A stretch of 64,000 nucleotides of DNA from Sphingomonas sp. (GTDB lineage: Bacteria > Pseudomonadota > Alphaproteobacteria > Sphingomonadales > Sphingomonadaceae), in the NCBI GenBank assembly GCA_019635535.1, contig JAHBZH010000001.1, forward strand, positions 2,384,995-2,448,994, written 5' to 3'. Below the pieces are notes generated by a model, which made no database searches, was not told the DNA's origin, and saw only the letters and a list, made by a program, of their open reading frames with translations. Positions within the stretch are counted from its first letter, which is position 1; each line of letters starts with the position of its first letter. The translations under genes were made by a program, and so were the position numbers. Shown here piece after piece: positions 26,558 to 35,179 of this stretch.

Positions 26558-28573
26558 TCAGAAGCTCGGCATCAGGTCGCCGCCGCGACCCGCGCCCTCG
26601 TTGACCGCATGGGCGGCGAGCACGGGCGACAGCTGCCGCAGCCGCCCCATCATCCGCGCCTCCGCGGCGCCGTCCGCCTCCTCCTCGCCGAGCCCGAGCG
26701 GGTCGGCCGGCTCGACGCGGGCCGCCGGAACCTCCTTGTGCGGCAGGCCGGGATGCCGCTCCTGCCGAAGCCCTTCCCCGCCGTCGCCGCCCTCCTCTTC
26801 CGCCTCCGCGGCCCTGATCTCGGCTTGCGCGCGAAGGCCGGCCCAGTCGTGCGGGCGGGACGGCGGGCGGTCGCCGTAGGAACCCTCGCCGAGCGCCGGC
26901 GCGGCGACGACCCGCCGGACGAAGCGCCGGTCCTCGAAATAGCGCAGCTTCTTAGCCCGGATCGGCGAGAGGCCCGAGACGAGCACCAGCTCGTCGGCCG
27001 GCGGCAGCTGCATCACCTCGCCCTGGGTCAGCAAAGGCCGCGAGGTTTCCTGGCGGCTGACCATGACATGGGCGAGCCAGGGCGCGAGCCTGTGCCCGGC
27101 ATAGTTGCGCATCGCGCGCTGCTCGGTCGCGGTGCCGAGCGCGTCCGAGATGCGCTTGGCCGTCCGCTCGTCATTGGTCGCAAAGGCGACCCGGACATGG
27201 CAATTGTCGAGGATCGAATTGTTGTCGCCATAAGCCTTGGCGATCTGGTTGAGACTCTGGGCGATCAGGAAGGCGCGGATGCCGTAGCCGGCCATGAAGG
27301 CCAGAGCGGTCTCGAAGAAATCCAGCCGCCCCAGCGCCGGGAACTCGTCGAGCATCAGCAGCAGCCGGCGGCGCGGAGCGCCGCCGGTATCATGCAGCCG
27401 CTCGGTCAGGCGCCGGCCGATCTGGTTCAAGACGAGGCGCACCAGCGGCTTGGTCCGCGAGATGTCCGAAGGCGGCACGACCAGATAGAGCGAGACCGGG
27501 CGCTCGGCGAAGAGCAGGTCGTCGATCCGCCAGTCGCAGTCCGAGGTGACCGCCGCCACGGTCGGGTCACGATAGAGGCCGAGGAACGACATCGCCGTCG
27601 AGAGCACGCCCGAGCGCTCACTCTCCGACTTGTTCAGCACCTCGCGCGCCGCCGAGGCGACGACGGGATGGACGCCGTCCGGCCCCAGATGCGGCGCCGT
27701 CATCATCGCGCGAAGCGTCGCGACGAACGAACGCGTCGGATCGGAGAGAAAGGTCGCGACCCGCGCGAGCGTCTTCTCCTCCTCGGCGTAGAGAATGTGG
27801 AGGATCGCGCCGACGAGCAAAGAGTGCGACGTCTTCTCCCAATGGTTGCGCCGCTCGAGCGCCCCTTCCGGATCGACAAGGATGTCGGCGATGTTCTGGA
27901 CGTCGCGCACCTCGTGCGCGCCGCGGCGCACCTCGAGCAGAGGATTGTAGCGCGCCGAGCGCGCGTCGGTCGGGTTGAACAGCAGGCAGTGCGAGAATCG
28001 CGAGCGCCAGCCGGCGGTCAGCTCCCAATTCTCGCCCTTGATGTCATGGACCACGGCCGAGCCGGTCCAGGAGAGCAGGGTCGGCACGACCAGCCCGACG
28101 CCCTTGCCGCTCCGCGTCGGCGCGAAGGCCATGACATGCTCGGGGCCGTCATGGCGAAGATAGGCGCCGCGAAGCGATCCCAGGAACAGGCCGGCGTCGC
28201 CGAACAGCCCCGCATCGCGCACCTCGCGCTCGGTCGCCCAGCGCGCCGAGCCGTAGGTGGTGACGTGAGAGGACTGGCGCGCCCGCCACAGCGAGCCGGC
28301 GACCGCGGCGGCGCACCCGAGAAACCCGCTCGCCCCGGCCAGCGCCCCGGCCCGGTCGAACACCCAAGGCGCATAGGCCTCGTAATGATACCACCAGGCG
28401 AACAGCGCCCAGGGCCGATAGAAAGGCAGGCCGCCCAAGGTGAACCAGGGCATGCCGAGCTGCGGCTGATGGCCGAGCATCGAGGCCGCCCATTGGGTCG
28501 CCGCCCACACGCCCAGCACGATGATGGCGAGGACGACGAGAATCTGACCGATCAGCAGCTTGGTGGGTGTCAT
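26558..28573 (-). CDS. traG: type IV coupling protein TraG (VirD4-like)
   Basis: The 671-residue coupling protein brings the relaxosome to the mating channel. Two N-terminal membrane segments (about residues 8-28 and 75-100) precede the ATPase. Walker A is MAFAPTRSGKGVGLVVPTLL and Walker B is RRRLLLMLDEFPALGRLDFF. The C-terminal part ends in an acidic, helical extension. It heads the minus-strand transfer operon, and 237 bases separate it from the divergent cargo gene at 28811, which must hold both promoters; none was resolved by eye. Confidence 0.96.
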   Translation of the reverse strand: MTPTKLLIGQILVVLAIIVLGVWAATQWAASMLGHQPQLGMPWFTLGGLPFYRPWALFAWWYHYEAYAPWVFDRAGALAGASGFLGCAAAVAGSLWRARQSSHVTTYGSARWATEREVRDAGLFGDAGLFLGSLRGAYLRHDGPEHVMAFAPTRSGKGVGLVVPTLLSWTGSAVVHDIKGENWELTAGWRSRFSHCLLFNPTDARSARYNPLLEVRRGAHEVRDVQNIADILVDPEGALERRNHWEKTSHSLLVGAILHILYAEEEKTLARVATFLSDPTRSFVATLRAMMTAPHLGPDGVHPVVASAAREVLNKSESERSGVLSTAMSFLGLYRDPTVAAVTSDCDWRIDDLLFAERPVSLYLVVPPSDISRTKPLVRLVLNQIGRRLTERLHDTGGAPRRRLLLMLDEFPALGRLDFFETALAFMAGYGIRAFLIAQSLNQIAKAYGDNNSILDNCHVRVAFATNDERTAKRISDALGTATEQRAMRNYAGHRLAPWLAHVMVSRQETSRPLLTQGEVMQLPPADELVLVSGLSPIRAKKLRYFEDRRFVRRVVAAPALGEGSYGDRPPSRPHDWAGLRAQAEIRAAEAEEEGGDGGEGLRQERHPGLPHKEVPAARVEPADPLGLGEEEADGAAEARMMGRLRQLSPVLAAHAVNEGAGRGGDLMPSF

Positions 28574-28810
28574 TCGGGAGCTCCCCAGCCGGCGTAAGCG
28601 CGGGCCTCAGGAGAGATCGGACATGGGGCCGAGTCGGCGACAGTGCGCCTTCGACGCACGAAGCATCTGCCTGGCGAATCGGGTGCGGCATCCTCCCGTG
28701 CGGAAGCAAGTCGCCGTTAACAGGGCATGTCGGTCATGGCCGATGGGGCGGCAAGGCGCCGGCTCTTTTGGAGATGGACCTTCCAGTGGCCGTCTGCCTA
28801 GATTCTCGAC

Positions 28811-29875
28811 ATGCGTATAGAGCGCACGGGCAAGGTCGAGCCCCTAACACCTCAGGTGATAAGATTCCTGACCCAGGCGCTGGGCGGCGTATCGCTCGAC
28901 GACTCGCAGTCGCCTGAGGCGATGAGGATCGACTACAGCTGTATGCGCGGCCTGCTGGCGGTGGAACTCAAGACCTTCGAAGAGCCGGGAACCGAACGTC
29001 TCGACAATCTCGCCGACCAGCTTCGCGCCCGCGACGACTGGCCCATGTTCCTTGGCTCGGCCCCGATGCAGTCCTTCATCAAGAACATGGACGACCCGGA
29101 GGGTGTCCAGAGGCGCGTCCTGGACCGCATCGGCCGGGGCATCATCAACCACTTGAAGAAGGCGAACCGGCAGCTCGAGGCGCACCGACGCGGCTTTCCT
29201 CGCCGCAACATGGTGCGCCTGCTTCTGCTCGTGAACGAGGATCACGAGATCTACGATCCGCACACGGTGAGCTACATCCTGTGGCACGCCGTTCGGCGCA
29301 GGGACGGTGATCGCGCTCTGTACGAGCATGTCGACGGAATCATGTTCCTCACCCAGCGGCACGCCACCGTAAGAAGCGGCAAGCTGACCTATCCGATCGT
29401 CACGATCGAAGGCATGGGTTGCCACGACCACCCATGGAAGGGAGATGTCCTCGACCTGGTCGCCCGGCGCTGGGCGACGAGAAACGGCTATGACGAGGTC
29501 GAGTCGGGGTCGGTCGAGGAATTCACGACGATCGACCACATTCCCGAGGTAGCGCCGCGCCATGAGCGCTGGCGCACGGAGTATAAAAGACGGCCCTATC
29601 TAAGCCGTCTCAGCAAGGAGGAACTCCGCGATCGGTTCGACGAGGTGGCGGTGCTTTCCGCTTTGTCGATGCTCAAGAACTCGCCGCTCAGGCTGACGCA
29701 AGAACAAGGCCTCTCCGTCATCCGCCAGTTCGGTGACTTCATGCAGGAGCTGGGCGATCGCGGGATTCCGATCACGGAATTCCAGCAGACCGACGAGCGG
29801 GAGGCGGCAGCCGCTCGCCGGCTCGGTTTGCCGAAGAATGTCATTGATTGGCTCGCCAGCATGAAGCGGCGCTAG
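28811..29875 (+). CDS. unknown cargo protein with nuclease-like D...ExK motif
   Basis: The 354-residue protein is soluble and of no family I recognise. Residues 38-56 read MRIDYSCMRGLLAVELKTF, where D41, E52 and K54 fit the spacing of a PD-(D/E)xK nuclease core followed by predicted beta strands such as NMVRLLLLVNEDHE. The C-terminal region is helical. It is oriented away from the transfer operon and is followed 78 bases later by a second unknown gene in the same direction, so it may be part of a two-gene defence or maintenance module. The nuclease reading is inference from a short motif. Confidence 0.6.
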   Translation: MRIERTGKVEPLTPQVIRFLTQALGGVSLDDSQSPEAMRIDYSCMRGLLAVELKTFEEPGTERLDNLADQLRARDDWPMFLGSAPMQSFIKNMDDPEGVQRRVLDRIGRGIINHLKKANRQLEAHRRGFPRRNMVRLLLLVNEDHEIYDPHTVSYILWHAVRRRDGDRALYEHVDGIMFLTQRHATVRSGKLTYPIVTIEGMGCHDHPWKGDVLDLVARRWATRNGYDEVESGSVEEFTTIDHIPEVAPRHERWRTEYKRRPYLSRLSKEELRDRFDEVAVLSALSMLKNSPLRLTQEQGLSVIRQFGDFMQELGDRGIPITEFQQTDEREAAAARRLGLPKNVIDWLASMKRR

Positions 29876-29953
29876 CCGCCGGACGTTGACGCAAGGCAGC
29901 GCTCGGCGTCATGGGACTGGATATTAGGCGCCAACCAGCGAGCAGGAACCCTC

Positions 29954-30712
29954 ATGGCCCCGCCGATCCGAGTCCTCATTCCCGGCGACAGCCAACAGTC
30001 CGAGGCGCTCGGGCTCGCCTTGGCCTACGCACAGGAGATCGCGAAGAAGGCCGACGCGCCGAACGTCCTGCTCGTGACGCATACCAAGGACCAGCTGCGG
30101 CATACGGGCCTGGCCGCGAACCTGGGGGAGAATGCGGCCAAGGCGCTCCTTGCTGGACGCGGTGTTTCGCTCTCGTCCGGCGCGATCCTTCGTCACGGCA
30201 CGCTCGCGACACTGCGCTATTCTTCGGGCAATCCGGTCGTCATCGCTTATTATGCTGACGACAAGCTTCTCGACTTCGTCGACGGCCTGGCCGGCGTAAA
30301 GGGCGTGGTGGCCGTGCCGTGGGTACCCGGCGAAGCCGATCAGTGGCGCGAGCGCTGGACGCCGATCGTCCATGGCGAGGAGAAACAGGCGCCGGCCGCG
30401 ATCCTCGACGATCCGGTCGTCGAAACCGCGCTTCGCTCGGTGTCGGGGATCATCAATCTGTCGCATTCGCTGCTCCAGTCCCGCGACAGGGAATGGGTGG
30501 ACGACGTACTTCGCATTCTGCGGGCGAAGGGCCATTCGCTCGATGCCGCAAAGATCAGGAACTGGGCGATCCGCAACGGCTGGAAACCCGGCGCTGCCGA
30601 CGATCTGGCCAAGCTCGTGCGCAAGATCGCGGGGATGAAGACGCGGCCGCGCCTGGCGGCCATCCCCAACGCCGCCGATCGCTACGCGCGGTGGAAGGGC
30701 GGCAAAGAGTAA
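29954..30712 (+). CDS. unknown protein, partner of the preceding gene
   Basis: The 252-residue protein has an alternating strand-helix N-terminal half of Rossmann-like character (APNVLLVTHTKDQL, NPVVIAYYADDKLLDFVDGL, GVKGVVAVPWVPGEADQW) and an all-helical C-terminal half (WVDDVLRILRAKGHSLDAAK then IRNWAIRNGW). No catalytic motif stands out. It ends about 100 bases before the convergent relaxase gene. Co-orientation with the nuclease-like gene suggests joint function, perhaps sensing plus cutting, but this is a guess from position. Confidence 0.6.
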   Translation: MAPPIRVLIPGDSQQSEALGLALAYAQEIAKKADAPNVLLVTHTKDQLRHTGLAANLGENAAKALLAGRGVSLSSGAILRHGTLATLRYSSGNPVVIAYYADDKLLDFVDGLAGVKGVVAVPWVPGEADQWRERWTPIVHGEEKQAPAAILDDPVVETALRSVSGIINLSHSLLQSRDREWVDDVLRILRAKGHSLDAAKIRNWAIRNGWKPGAADDLAKLVRKIAGMKTRPRLAAIPNAADRYARWKGGKE

Positions 30713-30809
30713 AGCTCGCAAAGGGATATCGGGGTCGGCCGGGCAGTTGCCGACGCGGCCCCGGCAGGCCGATCGGAAAAGGACGCACCGTTGGCGGGCG
30801 CCAGCCGGT

Positions 30810-32774
30810 TCAGCGCTCGACCCCCCGCGCCCGTCCAATGGTCCAGCTGATGCCGCCGTCCCGCCGCAACGTGCCCGACACCTGCCGCCCGAACGCCCGA
30901 GCGAGCACCGGGCGCCACGGCACGAGCGAGAACTCCCGGCCGTTCTCGATCATCGCGAAGCGTCCCGACGCGAGGTCCAGCCGCCGCCGGACGACGCCTT
31001 CGACCCGCACGCCTTCGGCCGGCTCGGCGAATGCGAGCCCGGTCTCGCCGGAGATCGCGCCCGCGACGCGAAGCAGCTCGCGGCGCTGCAGCACCGCGAT
31101 CGCGTCCGGGCGGCACCGGAAGCCCCCGTCCGCTTCGAACGCCAGCTCCTGCTCGACGAGCCAGGCGCGCCGGACGGCGAGCGCCGACCCGACCTCCCGT
31201 CCGAACCCGGCGTCGCTGAGCGGCTCGCCCGCTGCCGACACAAGCTGCCGGTCGAGCCAGGTGGCGCCATGGAACCTGGAAAGGCGCTCCAGCGGCACCG
31301 CGGACAGCAATTCGACCTCCACCGGGTTCCGCCGCGCGAGCCGGGCCTCGTGGCGCGAAGCGAGCGCGGCATAATCCTCCGGGATCGACCACGTCCCGTC
31401 CCCGTCCCGCTCGACGCCGCCGACGCTGCGCCTGATCGCCTCGAGGCGGCGGACGTGCGCCTCGGCGAAGGCCGCGCCGGCGCCGGGCTCATGAGCGAGG
31501 TGGAGATCGACGTCGTAGCGCCCGCCGCTCGCCGCGGCGACCTCGGCGATCCTTCGATCGACAGAACGGGCGTCCGCCGAACGCGGAGAGATGCGGACGA
31601 TCGCGCCGACCGGCAGCGGTTCGGTCGCATCGCCCGCGCCGATGTCGACATAGTGGCTCCGTCCGTCGATCCCGTCGAGGATCAGATAGTGACGGTCTCT
31701 GAGCTCGTCGGCCAGCCCGCGCTCCACCACCCGCCCGCAGAGGCTCCCGCTCTCGCCGGGCCGGTGGACGATCCGGTCGGCCGGGGAGCGCTCGACTCCC
31801 GCCGCGCCAAGCGCCCGCTGCATCGTGCGGATGATGTCGCCGCGCTCGCCGAGCTCACGCAGCGTGGGCTCCAACTCCCCGGCGAGCCGCCACCGACCCC
31901 CGCCGACATCGTCGGCAAGGCCCAGAGCGCGCAGCTTCCTCAGCCGCCCGACCCTCACCGCCTGATCGAACATGTCGCGGCCCGCGGCCGTCACCGACCG
32001 GTCCGGCGCCATCTCCCGCAGCAGCCGCCGGTCGAGCGAGGTCAGCCGCTCGGCGTCCACCTCCAGCCGCAGCCGCCGCGCGATCTCGAAATCGGTCCTT
32101 GGCCCCAAGTCGAGCGAGACGAGCTCGGCCACGCGCTCGCGCATCCCGCGCGCGATATATTCGGGGGCGATGACGAGGTTCCCGCCGCGATCGTCGCGGC
32201 CGCGCAGCATCATGTGCGTGTGCGGGTGCATCGTGTCGACATGATCGGCCGCCACCCAGTCGAGCGAGGTGCCGAGATCCTGCTCCATCCGCGCCATGAA
32301 GCGCCGGACGAGCGGGCGAAGATCGTCATATTCGGCGCCGTCCTCGGCCGAGACGATGAACCGGAACTGGTGCCGGTCGCCCTCGCAGCGAGAGAGGAAC
32401 GCCTTGCCGTCGGCATCGTCCGACCCGGCCGAATAGAGCCGCCCGGCCTCCCCGTCGCGGGTCACGCCGTCCCGCTGGATGTAGCGCAGATGCGCCCGCG
32501 CCGCCGCCAGCCCCTTGCCGCCCATCCGCACGAGCCGCGTCTTGACGATGGCCCGGCGCGCCCGGAGCCCGCCGAACCGGTCCCGACCGGCGAGCGCCCG
32601 CCCGACCGCGCTGCCGCGGCCGATCCGGCTCCCGTCGAAGTGGCGCCGCGCGCCGCGCTTCAGGCCCCCGGCGCGCGCGGCGGCGGCCAGCACGCCATGG
32701 AGATATTTCCTGCCGCGCGGCGAGCCGGCGGTTCGCATCCGCCCCAGTCGTGGTTCGAACTCGTCGTCGAGCAT
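30810..32774 (-). CDS. relaxase, DUF3363/VirD2 family
   Basis: The 654-residue protein nicks oriT and stays bound to the transferred strand. The metal-binding HUH-type motif is MHPHTHMMLRGRDDRGGNLV (H183, H185, H187), and a long DUF3363 domain follows (RLTSLDRRLLREMAPDRSVT, VERSPADRIVHRPGESGSLC onward). The start is placed at ATG 32774 because the protein then begins MLDDEFEPRLGRMRTAGSPR, the normal opening for this family; the in-frame extension upstream reads through a repeat region. The catalytic tyrosine was not identified with certainty. Confidence 0.9.
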   Translation of the reverse strand: MLDDEFEPRLGRMRTAGSPRGRKYLHGVLAAAARAGGLKRGARRHFDGSRIGRGSAVGRALAGRDRFGGLRARRAIVKTRLVRMGGKGLAAARAHLRYIQRDGVTRDGEAGRLYSAGSDDADGKAFLSRCEGDRHQFRFIVSAEDGAEYDDLRPLVRRFMARMEQDLGTSLDWVAADHVDTMHPHTHMMLRGRDDRGGNLVIAPEYIARGMRERVAELVSLDLGPRTDFEIARRLRLEVDAERLTSLDRRLLREMAPDRSVTAAGRDMFDQAVRVGRLRKLRALGLADDVGGGRWRLAGELEPTLRELGERGDIIRTMQRALGAAGVERSPADRIVHRPGESGSLCGRVVERGLADELRDRHYLILDGIDGRSHYVDIGAGDATEPLPVGAIVRISPRSADARSVDRRIAEVAAASGGRYDVDLHLAHEPGAGAAFAEAHVRRLEAIRRSVGGVERDGDGTWSIPEDYAALASRHEARLARRNPVEVELLSAVPLERLSRFHGATWLDRQLVSAAGEPLSDAGFGREVGSALAVRRAWLVEQELAFEADGGFRCRPDAIAVLQRRELLRVAGAISGETGLAFAEPAEGVRVEGVVRRRLDLASGRFAMIENGREFSLVPWRPVLARAFGRQVSGTLRRDGGISWTIGRARGVER

Positions 32775-32888
32775 GGCGAGCGGTCCCGCATCAAACGCGC
32801 GACAAGCCTGCCACCTCGAGGCGCCGCCGCCGAGCGCCTCTCCGGCGAACCATGCCTCCTTCTTCGCATCGCTTGTGCGAGGCTCACG

Positions 32889-32951
32889 CCGGTTTACGAA
32901 TTGGTCGAAACCTCCCGCATGACGGAAGAAAACGGCGCGTTCGTAAACCGG
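32889..32951. repeat. 12-bp inverted repeat upstream of relaxase, possible oriT
   Basis: CCGGTTTACGAA at 32889-32900 is repeated in inverse as TTCGTAAACCGG at 32940-32951, with a 39-base spacer. It lies 115-180 bases upstream of the relaxase start and between two minus-strand genes, where oriT sequences or relaxase-operon operators are often found. No nic-site consensus could be assigned by eye. Confidence 0.5.
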
Positions 32952-33029
32952 TTGCACCCTCAAGGATCGAAACGGGCGTCAGCGATCCGTGTCGTGCCCC
33001 CTTTCTTGGCCGGGCGGCGATCCGGCGCC

Positions 33030-33785
33030 TCAGAGGGCGTAGGCCGCCTTGAGGCGCTCGATCACCGTCTCGCGGGTCATGGCAACACCGAATTTTCCGG
33101 GGTCGTAGTCTTCGGCGCCGTCGAGCGCCGCGACGAATGCCGACATGTCGGCGCGGACCTTGTCGGGCACCTCGTAGCGCGCGTCGGCCGGCAGCAGCTG
33201 GAGAAGGCGCGCGACATCGTTGCGATGCTTCTTCACGTCCTTTTCGTCGACCCGGTCGCCTGCCTCGCGGCGCTGGCCGAGATCGATCCAGGCTCGCGCC
33301 TTGAAAGGTATGATCGCGGCTTCGCCGAGAACGGGGACGCCGCCGACGTCGCGGACCATCGATTTCAGGAACGCATAATAATCCTCGTCGAGGAGGATCG
33401 CTGACAGACTGGCGGCCTCTTCGCCGATCGGAAGCGGCGTGAACGCGCTCCCATCCGCCAGGACGAGGCCTTCCGGATTGCGCGAGAACAATTCGAGCAT
33501 CGCCGGAAAATCGGGCTTGGCCGGCTTCTGGAAGCGGTAGAGGATGCGCTCGTCCTCGCTTCGCTCCCGGATCTCATATCCGCCCTCCTCGACGAAGGCC
33601 CAGAACCGCTCGGAGAAGGCGGGATCCAGCGCTTCCACGATGAGCACGATGTCGAGGTCCTTGGTCGCCCGGAACGCGAGCCCGACCTCGTCCATGAGCA
33701 GCTCGCAGGCGGCTCCGCCGATCAGGACATATTGGTGATCGTGTCCGGCGAAATGTTCCCGGAAGCGGTCGACTCCCGCTACCAT
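33030..33785 (-). CDS. AbiEii-like nucleotidyltransferase (toxin-type)
   Basis: The 251-residue protein has a nucleotidyltransferase core: YVLIGGAACELLMDEVGLAF then RATKDLDIVLIVEALD, where GG and the D-L-D pair mark the polymerase-beta-type fold. The AbiEii/AbiGii toxin family has this pattern and transfers nucleotides to tRNA or other targets. It overlaps the preceding gene by seven bases, forming a bicistron with a probable DNA-binding antitoxin. An abortive-infection or element-stability role is likely. Confidence 0.75.
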   Translation of the reverse strand: MVAGVDRFREHFAGHDHQYVLIGGAACELLMDEVGLAFRATKDLDIVLIVEALDPAFSERFWAFVEEGGYEIRERSEDERILYRFQKPAKPDFPAMLELFSRNPEGLVLADGSAFTPLPIGEEAASLSAILLDEDYYAFLKSMVRDVGGVPVLGEAAIIPFKARAWIDLGQRREAGDRVDEKDVKKHRNDVARLLQLLPADARYEVPDKVRADMSAFVAALDGAEDYDPGKFGVAMTRETVIERLKAAYAL

Positions 33786-34804
33786 CCGAACGGCTCCAAC
33801 AGTTGCTCCGCCGCCTGTGCGACGCGCTCGTCCGGGTCGTGCCGGACGCTCAGGTATAGCGACAGCGGATCGACGACGCCGTCGCGCGCCAGCACGGCCG
33901 GGTCATAGCTCCAGGTCTCCAGTTCGATGACCCCTTCATCGAACGCCGAGGCCGCTGCATCGTCGAGCTGCGGGGCGAGCTCCTTCCAGCGCGCCGCGGC
34001 GATCGCCCGCCGTTCGATCCGCGGCTCGGCGAGCATCGTATGATAAGCGAGCGCGCTTTGCCCCGCGCGCGGCGCGACCTGATCGACGAGCGCGCCACGA
34101 ACCCGGCGCACCTTGCGCACCGGCGACTGAAGCCGGTCCCTGACCCGCTCCCAGAGGTCCCGCCCCTGGAAGAGGAGATGCAGGCGGCGCTGCCGCCCGA
34201 CGAAGTGCGCCTTGGCGAGCTGCAGCGCTTCGAGCTCGTCCGCCGCCCGGCTCATGCTCATGACTGCAACGTGAAGCCGCTCGGCCAATGCGGTCAGGTT
34301 CGCCTCGTCGAGCGGCTCTCCCAGCAAGGCCGCGAGAATGACGAGCTGCGCGGTCGGCGTGATCTGGTCGCCCGGCCGGGCGACAGCCCGCACCCCACGC
34401 TCGCGCAGGTCGATCAGCGCCTCCGGGATGTAGAGCTGGTTGCCCGGCGAGAGGAAGGCGATCCTGCGCTCCACCATCTGCCGGCGAATGGCCGCCGGCG
34501 CCTGTTCGAGTAGAAGGACGACAAGCTGTACGTCGAGCTCGCGGCGCAGGAGCTCGCGATGCTTCAGGAAGTCCGCCGTAAAGCCCATGCCCGGACGCCA
34601 GTTCTTCCATGCGGCCAGCAGCACGGTCTGCCCGAGCAGATTGCCCTGCCACAACCGATATCGGTCGAGCAGGAAGTGGGGCAGATTCCTTGGCGCCACC
34701 GGTTCGAGGTCAAGGCGCAGGCCGAAGGCCGACTGCACATAGGCCTCGGCTGCCTTGGCTTCTGCACCATCCAGAGTCGGATCCGTCTCTAACATTGGTT
34801 GCAT
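33779..34804 (-). CDS. AbiEi-like or winged-helix regulator/antitoxin
   Basis: The 341-residue protein precedes the nucleotidyltransferase gene and overlaps it. The middle (PTAQLVILAALLGEPLDEAN, then LTALAERLHVAVMSMSRAAD) is a clear winged helix-turn-helix with a recognition helix, and the rest is helical. In AbiE-type systems the first protein represses the operon and neutralises the toxin. The repeats at 34788-34845 across its start are candidate binding sites, supporting autoregulation. Confidence 0.7.
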   Translation of the reverse strand: MQPMLETDPTLDGAEAKAAEAYVQSAFGLRLDLEPVAPRNLPHFLLDRYRLWQGNLLGQTVLLAAWKNWRPGMGFTADFLKHRELLRRELDVQLVVLLLEQAPAAIRRQMVERRIAFLSPGNQLYIPEALIDLRERGVRAVARPGDQITPTAQLVILAALLGEPLDEANLTALAERLHVAVMSMSRAADELEALQLAKAHFVGRQRRLHLLFQGRDLWERVRDRLQSPVRKVRRVRGALVDQVAPRAGQSALAYHTMLAEPRIERRAIAAARWKELAPQLDDAAASAFDEGVIELETWSYDPAVLARDGVVDPLSLYLSVRHDPDERVAQAAEQLLEPFGW

Positions 34805-34845
34805 CGTCTAACAATGGTACTGTTAAATGTCAAGGCAATGTTAGA
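34788..34845. promoter_or_regulatory. three operator-like copies TCTAACAwTG across the antitoxin start
   Basis: TCTAACATTG at 34788-34797, TCTAACAATG at 34807-34816 and the inverse CAATGTTAGA at 34836-34845 lie around the start of the antitoxin-like gene. The first and third copies form a 10-bp inverted repeat. Their spacing suggests cooperative binding by a dimeric repressor. The region between 34846 and 34981 would also have to hold the promoter of the divergent operon starting at 34982. Confidence 0.6.
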
Positions 34846-34935
34846 TAACCCCCTCCGCCAGAATGGGTGCCTCGACAGGCGGTCCTCAGGGATGCCGCGG
34901 CCGGCAAAGCCATCGGCGCTAATACAACTGTGCAG

Positions 34936-34964
34936 TTGCGTAGTTATGGCAATCGTGCGATAAG
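34936..34964 (+). promoter_or_regulatory. possible promoter of the ubiquitin-like operon
   Basis: TTGCGT at 34936-34941 and GATAAG at 34959-34964 are separated by 17 bases. The match to a sigma-70 promoter is modest, and the ribosome binding site AAGGAG lies almost at the predicted start, which would leave a very short leader. A CAACTG-TG-CAGTTG palindrome directly precedes the -35 element and could bind a regulator. Tentative. Confidence 0.3.
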
Positions 34965-34981
34965 GTGACAAGGAGATCGCC

Positions 34982-35179
34982 ATGGCGAAGCCAACCATTT
35001 GGGAACTGGAACAAATCCTCGAATCGGAGGAGGACACGCCGATCGAAATCCTGCCCAATGGCGAGATCCGAGCGCAGGGAAAGGGCTCTTCCGAACTCGG
35101 CGGCCGCAAGCCGCTCACCATGCGGGAGGACCTCGGCGGGGAGTATGGAGGGGGCGATGGATCTCGCGCGCGTTCGTAG
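34982..35179 (+). CDS. small protein heading the ubiquitin-like operon
   Basis: The 65-residue protein starts at ATG 34982 with AAGGAG at ideal spacing. It begins MAKPTIWELEQILESEEDTP, then has a strand-turn-strand stretch IEILPNGEIRAQ, and finishes with a glycine-rich tail containing DLGGEYGGGDGSRARS. It overlaps the first E2 gene by 23 bases. It is too short and too disordered to be a confident beta-grasp modifier, but the di-glycine motifs near the C-terminus are what a JAB-processed substrate would have. It could also be an adaptor or a regulator. Confidence 0.7.
   Translation: MAKPTIWELEQILESEEDTPIEILPNGEIRAQGKGSSELGGRKPLTMREDLGGEYGGGDGSRARS

Noticed and set aside
30747..33404. An 885-codon plus-strand frame across the relaxase region
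   Set aside because: It is antisense to the relaxase and the nucleotidyltransferase, with low-complexity composition and no recognisable fold.
33030..33785. CD-NTase of a CBASS system linked to the E1/E2/JAB genes
   Set aside because: It lies on the opposite strand, forms a bicistron with its own winged-helix partner, and has AbiEii-type rather than CD-NTase motifs.
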